Origin: Gibbula magus
Lineage: Eukaryota > Mollusca > Gastropoda > Trochida > Trochidae
Assembly (NCBI GenBank): GCA_936450465.1
Contig: OW388296.1
Span: 29,704,638-29,768,637, forward strand
Length of the DNA: 64,000 nt
Direction of reading: 5' to 3'
Below, piece after piece: positions 58,908-64,000 of the stretch. Positions within the stretch are counted from its first letter, which is position 1. Each line of letters starts with the position of its first letter. Below the pieces are notes generated by a model, which was not told the origin of the DNA, made no database searches, and worked only from the letters and a program-made list of their open reading frames with translations. The translations under genes were made by a program, and so were the position numbers.

Positions 58908-60311
58908 GCACTATACACTCGCAATCTTCCTGGATTTTTCCAAAGCTTTCGATATGGTGTGGCATAACGGCCTCATCCAAAAATTAACTAAAAAAGGCCT
59001 TTCAGGCAACATAATTAATTACATCCAGGATTTCCTACACAATAGGCAAATAACTGTCGGGGTCGAAAACCAAACATCTGAAAAATTTCTTCTCGAAAAT
59101 GGCACCCCACAAGGCAGCATCATTAGCCCCACTTTATTCAATATCATGGTGGATGACCTTTTCGAAGGCATCTCACCAAAAATAAACACCTCCAAATTTG
59201 CAGACGACGGTGCCCTATGGGCACGTTGTAATAATCTCCATACTTCTACCACCTTACTCCAATCCGCACTAAATAAAGTCGACCAATGGGCCGACAAATG
59301 GGGCTTTAAACTAAATGCGGAAAAAACCATAGGGGTAGTATTTAAACACAAAAATATGCGCCCTATCTCCCCCAATCTTTACCTAAAAAATAACAAAATA
59401 AACTTGCAAAAACAATCTAAATTTTTAGGGCTAATCTTGACGAGCATCTCACCTGGGAAGCTCATGTCAAAGACCTTAAACTTAGATGCTCGAAAGACCT
59501 TAATGTCATGAGAGCAATCTCCGGCACAGGCTGGGGAGCAAATAGGCAAACCTTACTCAAACTCTAAACCTCCCTAATAAGGTCCAAATTGGACTACGGC
59601 GCTCCTATATATAACTCCCTAAAACCTACTCTAATCAACTCCCTTAATTCTATCCAATACCAGGCATTAAAATTAGCCACCCGCACTCAAAAGGGCACCT
59701 CACTCGAAGCACTCCAAGCCCTAACTGGTGAAACCATTCGAAACAAGAGGCAAAAAGCCTTTCAAAATCTTATGTAAAGCAGGCATGGCATAAGCAATAT
59801 TCAAACTCCACCAATGCTCATCATACCAAACAAATGCTCCCTAAACCACTAGGCAAACACAAAATTTACTCCAAAAACAAAAATATTGATAGGGCAATAT
59901 TAAGCTCCAAACGGGGCATACTAAACTAAATTCCCATCTCCATAAAATCAAACTAAAAGCTTCACCCACATGCCCACACTGCCCGCAAGCAGAAACAATC
60001 CACCACATTCTCACAGAATGCCAACAGTATGCGGCCTTCCGCCAAATACTCAACCTAACTCTAAGGGCCAACAACATCCCACCACAAAACATTAATCTAA
60101 TATTAAATCCAAACAATAACCAAAATATCTTCCAAGCATTAGGCACTTATCTCAAAGATTCGGACCTCCTGGCCCGAATCTAAAAACATAAACAAACTCA
60201 ATTCCAAAACCTAACTCAGCGGAGTAGCTGTCTAGCCGGCCCGTATGTCGCTTATCACGGTCACGCCTCTAAAAACATTGCTTTTTCAAAATGAATCGCC
60301 CTAATAAATGG
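58908..60311 (+). pseudogene. LINE reverse transcriptase, 5'-truncated
   Basis: Begins with AIFLDFSKAFDMV (RT motif A). It continues with TPQGSIISPTLFNIMVDDL, the catalytic FADD at 59197-59208, and LNAEKT. A frameshift near 59440 moves to EHLTWEAHVKDLKL and then SKLDYGAPIYNSL, with a stop near 59564. The C-terminus has CPHCPQAETIHHILTEC, a zinc-knuckle motif. The family is jockey/I/CR1-like. The 5' end is cut inside the RT domain and no poly-A is seen. It interrupts a dispersed repeat that resumes at about 60312 (compare 43025-43100). Confidence 0.85.
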
Positions 60312-60666
60312 GGTAGTGTTAAATTGGGTGAATTAAAATCGTCTTAATTATCAATTGCAAATGTATATTGTCTCGATTGTATGCTCAACTGATTCCGAAA
60401 TACAATATACGTAGAAAAATGCATTTCATCAGATCTTAAGTGCATGGAATTGCGCTTCTTTTCGAGGTCGTACAACCTGTTACGTCATTCGAGATAACGA
60501 AATACGTCACATATTCATAACTGTCAGACCGTGGAATTTCTGCACGGCATCAAATGGCAAATCACTACCGAGTTAAAATCTCAGAATACTGTTTAATATC
60601 AAGTCGTTGATTGGTGGAATGAACGTTGAAATTCAGCGGCATGTAAAGGAATCATTTTCCCTGTTT

Positions 60667-60800
60667 GAATAGGGATCAAGGCTATTTCGTCCCATCAGCT
60701 TACAAAACATTACTGTATATAATTTTATCATCTCCCATATGCTTGATAACGGTAAAAGAGTTTATACCGAAACGTCGCTAGTGTTGTATAAAGAAGTTGA
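60667..60800 (+). mobile_element. Penelope-like tail with degenerate hammerhead
   Basis: Starts with the GAATAGGGATCAAGGCTATT block, contains the motif at 60741-60778 and ends TAAAGAAGTTGATCATCC, the same style of end as at 18548 (AATAAAGAAGTTGTATATCC). Confidence 0.5.
60741..60778 (+). ncRNA. Degenerate hammerhead-like motif
   Basis: GCTTGATAAC, a GGTA/TACC hairpin, then GAAACGTCGC. The layout matches the motif at 9468, but the CTGATGA core is altered, so cleavage is doubtful. It lies in a Penelope-like tail that starts near 60667. Confidence 0.4.
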
Positions 60801-60877
60801 TCATCCATACATTTATTGTCCTCTTTAATTGATACATTTGTTCGAAAACGTCCGAATACTTGCTTTTCACTTTTCAG

Positions 60878-60986
60878 GTACCGTTGTGCGTTGAGTGAAA
60901 TAAGGACGGGATATGTTACAGACGAAAATTCGTTCTACTTCAAAAATGAAAGAATCGCCAGGCACTTTTCACTGCCTTACTCTCAG
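60878..60986 (+). CDS. Secreted C2-like gene, exon 3
   Basis: A 109-nt exon after a pyrimidine-rich acceptor (CTTTTCAG) and before TCTCAG-GTAAGC. One base completes the Arg codon from exon 2, then the frame reads YRCALSEIRTGYV, TDENSFYFKNERIARHF and SLPYSQ. In a C2 domain this corresponds to the middle strands (the N-x-F-x-F stretch). It ends in phase 0, matching exon 4. Lengths and phases are all consistent with one transcript. Confidence 0.75.
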
Positions 60987-61322
60987 GTAAGCATATTTTT
61001 ATTCTGTAATTAGCAATTTTATTGATCCTTAATATTTTCATTATTTATTCACGATTTTTCCCCCCACAGACTTTGCAGACATGATACAGTAAAAATGTTG
61101 GCAGCAAATGTCAATAAACTTAGGCTCAGAACGACCAAACATTTAGTTTAACAATATCGGATAATTCAAAATGCACCAAGCCATATTTTCTACAGGATGC
61201 GCAACAGCAATGCAAAAAACGTAAATGTACAACGAATAATAAGCAATTTGATATTCAGTTCAAATTCATTCATAATAGTGTATATACTAAAGATAATTAC
61301 TGACAATGAAATTGATTGATTT

Positions 61323-61471
61323 AAGAAATAGAAGACGAGTTAGCGTGCTTTATCGTTGAATAAAACAGAGCAGGGAGCATAAAACACGAAGGGCGCAGCC
61401 CTAAGTGATTTATGCTCTCTGCTGTGTTTTATTCTACAATAAAGCACAACACGGAGTCCTCTATTTCTTAT
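61323..61471. repeat. Imperfect palindrome in the C2-like gene intron
   Basis: AAGAAATAGAAGACGAGTTA...GGAGCATAAAACAC pairs with a right arm ending GAGTCCTCTATTTCTTA, with GAAGGGCGCAGCCCT near the centre. Non-coding. Confidence 0.65.
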
Positions 61472-61682
61472 ATGAGATGCCCTTAAATAGTTACTCGCTT
61501 TTCTATAAAAACCGTGGAGATATTATGTTGTTTACATAAACTATATTTTGAAAATATTAATGCCTCCCGTCGTAGAACACATTCTCTACCATTGAACAAT
61601 CAAAGTGACGTAAAATGTGACGTCATTTTACGTAGATGGCTCACAAAATGCAGCGTATAAACATTTAAAAAAGGGTCCTTTT

Positions 61683-62044
61683 AAAGGGGCAGTAGCACGT
61701 TTTTGCAAATTTTATTTTTTCAAATTTCCCATTCATAATGACAGTTTATGTCATTGATATTTACTTTAGAGGGTAAACAATCTTATTACACAATTACACA
61801 ATTATCCATAGTTGTAATAATGGTGTTGCATATAAAGTAAAAATTGTATCGCGGCCATTTAATTGTGAATACATTTTATTATTTCGAATGACAAAAACGA
61901 TTCCAATGGCTTTACTGAGCCATGTACACTCATTTTTAACTTGATTTTCCGAAGAGAGAAGGGTGTTTTACTGTTGGCGAACTTAATTTTCAAATACATT
62001 TCATCGACTTATTTGAGCGAAAAAACGTGCTACTGCCCCTTTAA
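61683..62044 (-). mobile_element. TTAA MITE, copy 7 (in an intron of the C2-like gene)
   Basis: TTAAAGGGGCAGTAGCACGT to CGTGCTACTGCCCCTTTAA, 362 bp. It ends 39 bp before exon 4 of the C2-like gene, so it sits close to the branch-point region. Confidence 0.85.
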
Positions 62045-62083
62045 TAGTGTGTATAAGTACATTGTCTTTTGATTTGTTTGCAG

Positions 62084-62250
62084 GCGTCGTTTGGTATCAA
62101 GCTGAGGGCTTACGACTATGATTCTTTTGGTAAAAACGATTATATAGGCTCAGCGCGCATTGACTTTGCAAATTTCAGACCAACACCCAACGGATCAGTT
62201 GGAAAATCTAAATATGTTAAAAAGACGTTGGTCTCAAGTTCGATATATGA
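62084..62250 (+). CDS. Secreted C2-like gene, exon 4 (calcium-loop part)
   Basis: Acceptor TTTGTTTGCAG, then ASFGIKLRAYDYDSFGKNDY followed by IGSARIDFANF. D-Y-D-S-F-G-K-N-D-Y-I-G is the classic third C2 loop (D-x-D-x5-D, then a hydrophobic residue and Gly), so calcium binding is plausible. MNNL domains lack this, which favours a C2 call. The exon either ends at a strong donor (TATGA then GTAAGT) at 62250 or runs into the overlapping in-frame TAA at 62252. One C2 strand would still be missing at the stop, so a further exon beyond the window is more likely. A MITE (61683-62044) ends 39 bp before the exon. Confidence 0.75.
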
Positions 62251-62259
62251 GTAAGTCTT

Positions 62260-64000
62260 TGATAATACCTTATATACACTACTAACACTTTCTTAGTATA
62301 ACCCATATAGGTGGCGGTAATAAAACCAAATTGCTGACTGTATGAGTCAAGTTCATCATAAATGAATAAATGAGAACAAGCGCTTTGTATTTTAAACAGT
62401 TTGGGGTCCGGATGGGTACCACAGTTTATACATACAATTGCCGGGGAATTTGACCCAAAAGACTTCCCTTTCTATGCAGTTTAGCTGTGAAACAAATCGA
62501 GAAATATGTTTTCAGGAATGTTCGCCATGGTCCCTGAGAGATCTTAGATGGTAGCCCAAGTTATAAGTTCAAATCGCAATTAAGGATCTTATAGGTATGG
62601 TTTCACCTTTCAAAAGCTACTAGCTTTGAAGAAACAAAATCGAAATTGGTTTTCAAGACGCTCCCTCTGTGACCCCCAACCATTCATAACCCCTGTAGGA
62701 GCCAGATGGTCATTAAAACCCCCAACCATTCATAACCATTTGCCAAAAAACACGATGTAGCTTTGAAAAGTGTTTCATTATGAAGACGCATTCAAAAAGG
62801 TCTTAAATACAGTCAACCGCAAAAGAAACGTCATCATGCAAAATACAACTTCAAGATAATTCAAATCACGAGTGATAAACACGACTTGAACATAGTGTAA
62901 AGGCTAAAATCATAATTTTTCATTTTTATACAAAAATGCTTATTTAGTACATTTATAAGCATATTTACCTTATTTATCATTTACTACAATCTATTAACTT
63001 TCCAACCATATAATTTACCTAAGTAAATTCTGTAATCAAAAAATTGATTGTTTATTTATATTATAATCAAAACAAAAGCACATGGTCAATGTTTATAAAC
63101 ATTAGGTCAGAGTGACCTAATTTGCATATCAACCCCTGGTGGCAGTTTTTTAAGCCATGCTGCCTTGCACACCTCAGTCACACTCCATGTTGAATGGACA
63201 TCAGGTCCATGTGGGAACACAAGGTGTAAGTAGAATATTTGGTCACGTCCTACCATATCTGTTATATTATGATTTAAAGCAATGAATATTTGACTTTGTT
63301 AGTGTATTTATGTATTTTGTATGAAATGTGTAATTTGAAAGGGAATTTAGTTTTCATTGTGTAATTTGAAAGGGAATTTAGTTTTCATTGTGTAATTTAG
63401 TTATTTTCATGACTGTTTTCATATTTTGAGCCTAAATCAAATGTAACACTTCAAATTGTTTGTAAATGGATAATAACTTACCGGTAACCATTGTGCTGAC
63501 AGAAACCACAAATCATTCTTTGGCAGTGTTAGGGTTAAAAGGGTAAAATTCTGTTTTCTATACCTTTGTTAATATGACTTTGTATCTGTATCATTCTTTT
63601 ATTTGTTTTTATTCTAGTTTTTGAACCTCGCCACACCGCACAGCATAAAATGTTGAACGCCATGCTGTATATTGTGAAATTATGAAAAACGTTGAATTGA
63701 AAAAGTGAAACTGAATAAACTCTGTGGCGCGAGTTTCGTCTTCGTGTTCTTGCTGCTACACATAGATACACCATGTCTTCAGAAGCCAACTAAAACAAAT
63801 ATGAAATTTCAAAACATTATCTTTCACATCTCTGAGAAGTCCCTTTAGCTAGACGAGAAGGGAGAGACAAAATGTGTTTTTGGATTGTTTTATGATCATG
63901 ACAAAGAGACGTGTCAACAATTTTAATTAAAAGAAGGTTATTTATGTCGATAGCATCATTCTAACATTAATTTAAAGTAATGAATTTACACATTTTGTGA
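62260..64000. other. 3' end of window, no exon found
   Basis: After exon 4 of the C2-like gene. A GCAAAAGAAACGTC at 62819 looks like a Tc1-type end without a partner in the window. A candidate small exon near 63180-63230 would give a stop when joined to exon 4, so it was not used. Confidence 0.4.
63327..63399 (+). repeat. 31-bp tandem repeat, 2.4 copies
   Basis: TGTGTAATTTGAAAGGGAAT followed by TTAGTTTTCAT, twice exactly and a third partial copy. Confidence 0.85.

Noticed and set aside
62815..62840. Tc1-type end GCAAAAGAAACGTC
   Set aside because: No matching inverted end is in the window, so an element cannot be defined.
63178..63230. Possible exon after CACACCTCAG ending in GTGTAAG
   Set aside because: Joining it to exon 4 of the C2-like gene gives a stop after a few codons.

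Overview
This window is animal nuclear DNA: AT-rich, dense in transposon remnants and microsatellites, with spliced genes whose small exons are separated by introns of up to about 18 kb. The combination of a GON-domain secreted protein, Tc1/mariner and hAT elements, several LINE lineages, a Penelope-like element tail with a hammerhead ribozyme motif, (ACGG)n-ended dispersed repeats and the frequent short motif GTTATCTCCCTT suggests a lophotrochozoan, most likely a mollusc. That assignment is an inference from repeat and gene style, not proven.

Left part (1-24.3 kb, minus strand): I can assemble one four-exon gene, 24282 to about 417. Exon 1 has a signal peptide and a cysteine-containing, possibly apple/PAN-like segment. 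Exons 2-4 together give a GON domain, the domain at the C-terminus of ADAMTS9/20. All splice phases fit. Its large introns hold an inverted pair of CGCGAAA minisatellites, a decayed Tx1/L1-like LINE with poly-A tail, a 2.86-kb DNA transposon with 493-bp terminal inverted repeats and a perfect 8-bp target duplication, a LINE 3' end with a (CTT)n tail, several copies of a 1.4-1.7 kb dispersed repeat, a Penelope-like insertion with a 10-bp target duplication, and a Tc1 element nested in another repeat with a TA duplication.

Middle part (24.3-57 kb): mostly repeats. There is an hAT-type MITE inside a (TA)n tract, seven copies of a MITE family flanked by TTAA, other MITEs, long hairpins, decayed Ty3/gypsy fragments, a Tc1 fragment and a broken LINE with an ORF1 zinc-knuckle protein, APE endonuclease and reverse transcriptase.

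Right part (34.3-62.3 kb, plus strand): a second gene encodes a small secreted C2-like protein with a cysteine-rich insertion. Exons 2-4 are at 57502-62250. A matching signal-peptide exon, in the right phase, occurs twice in a direct duplication (34361 and 42128). It also occurs once with a mutated donor site (49510) and twice as relics (35215 and 43381). This set of five first-exon copies, with 5' flanks, feeding one visible set of downstream exons is the most notable structure in the window. The two genes are head to head, about 10 kb apart at the nearest first exon.
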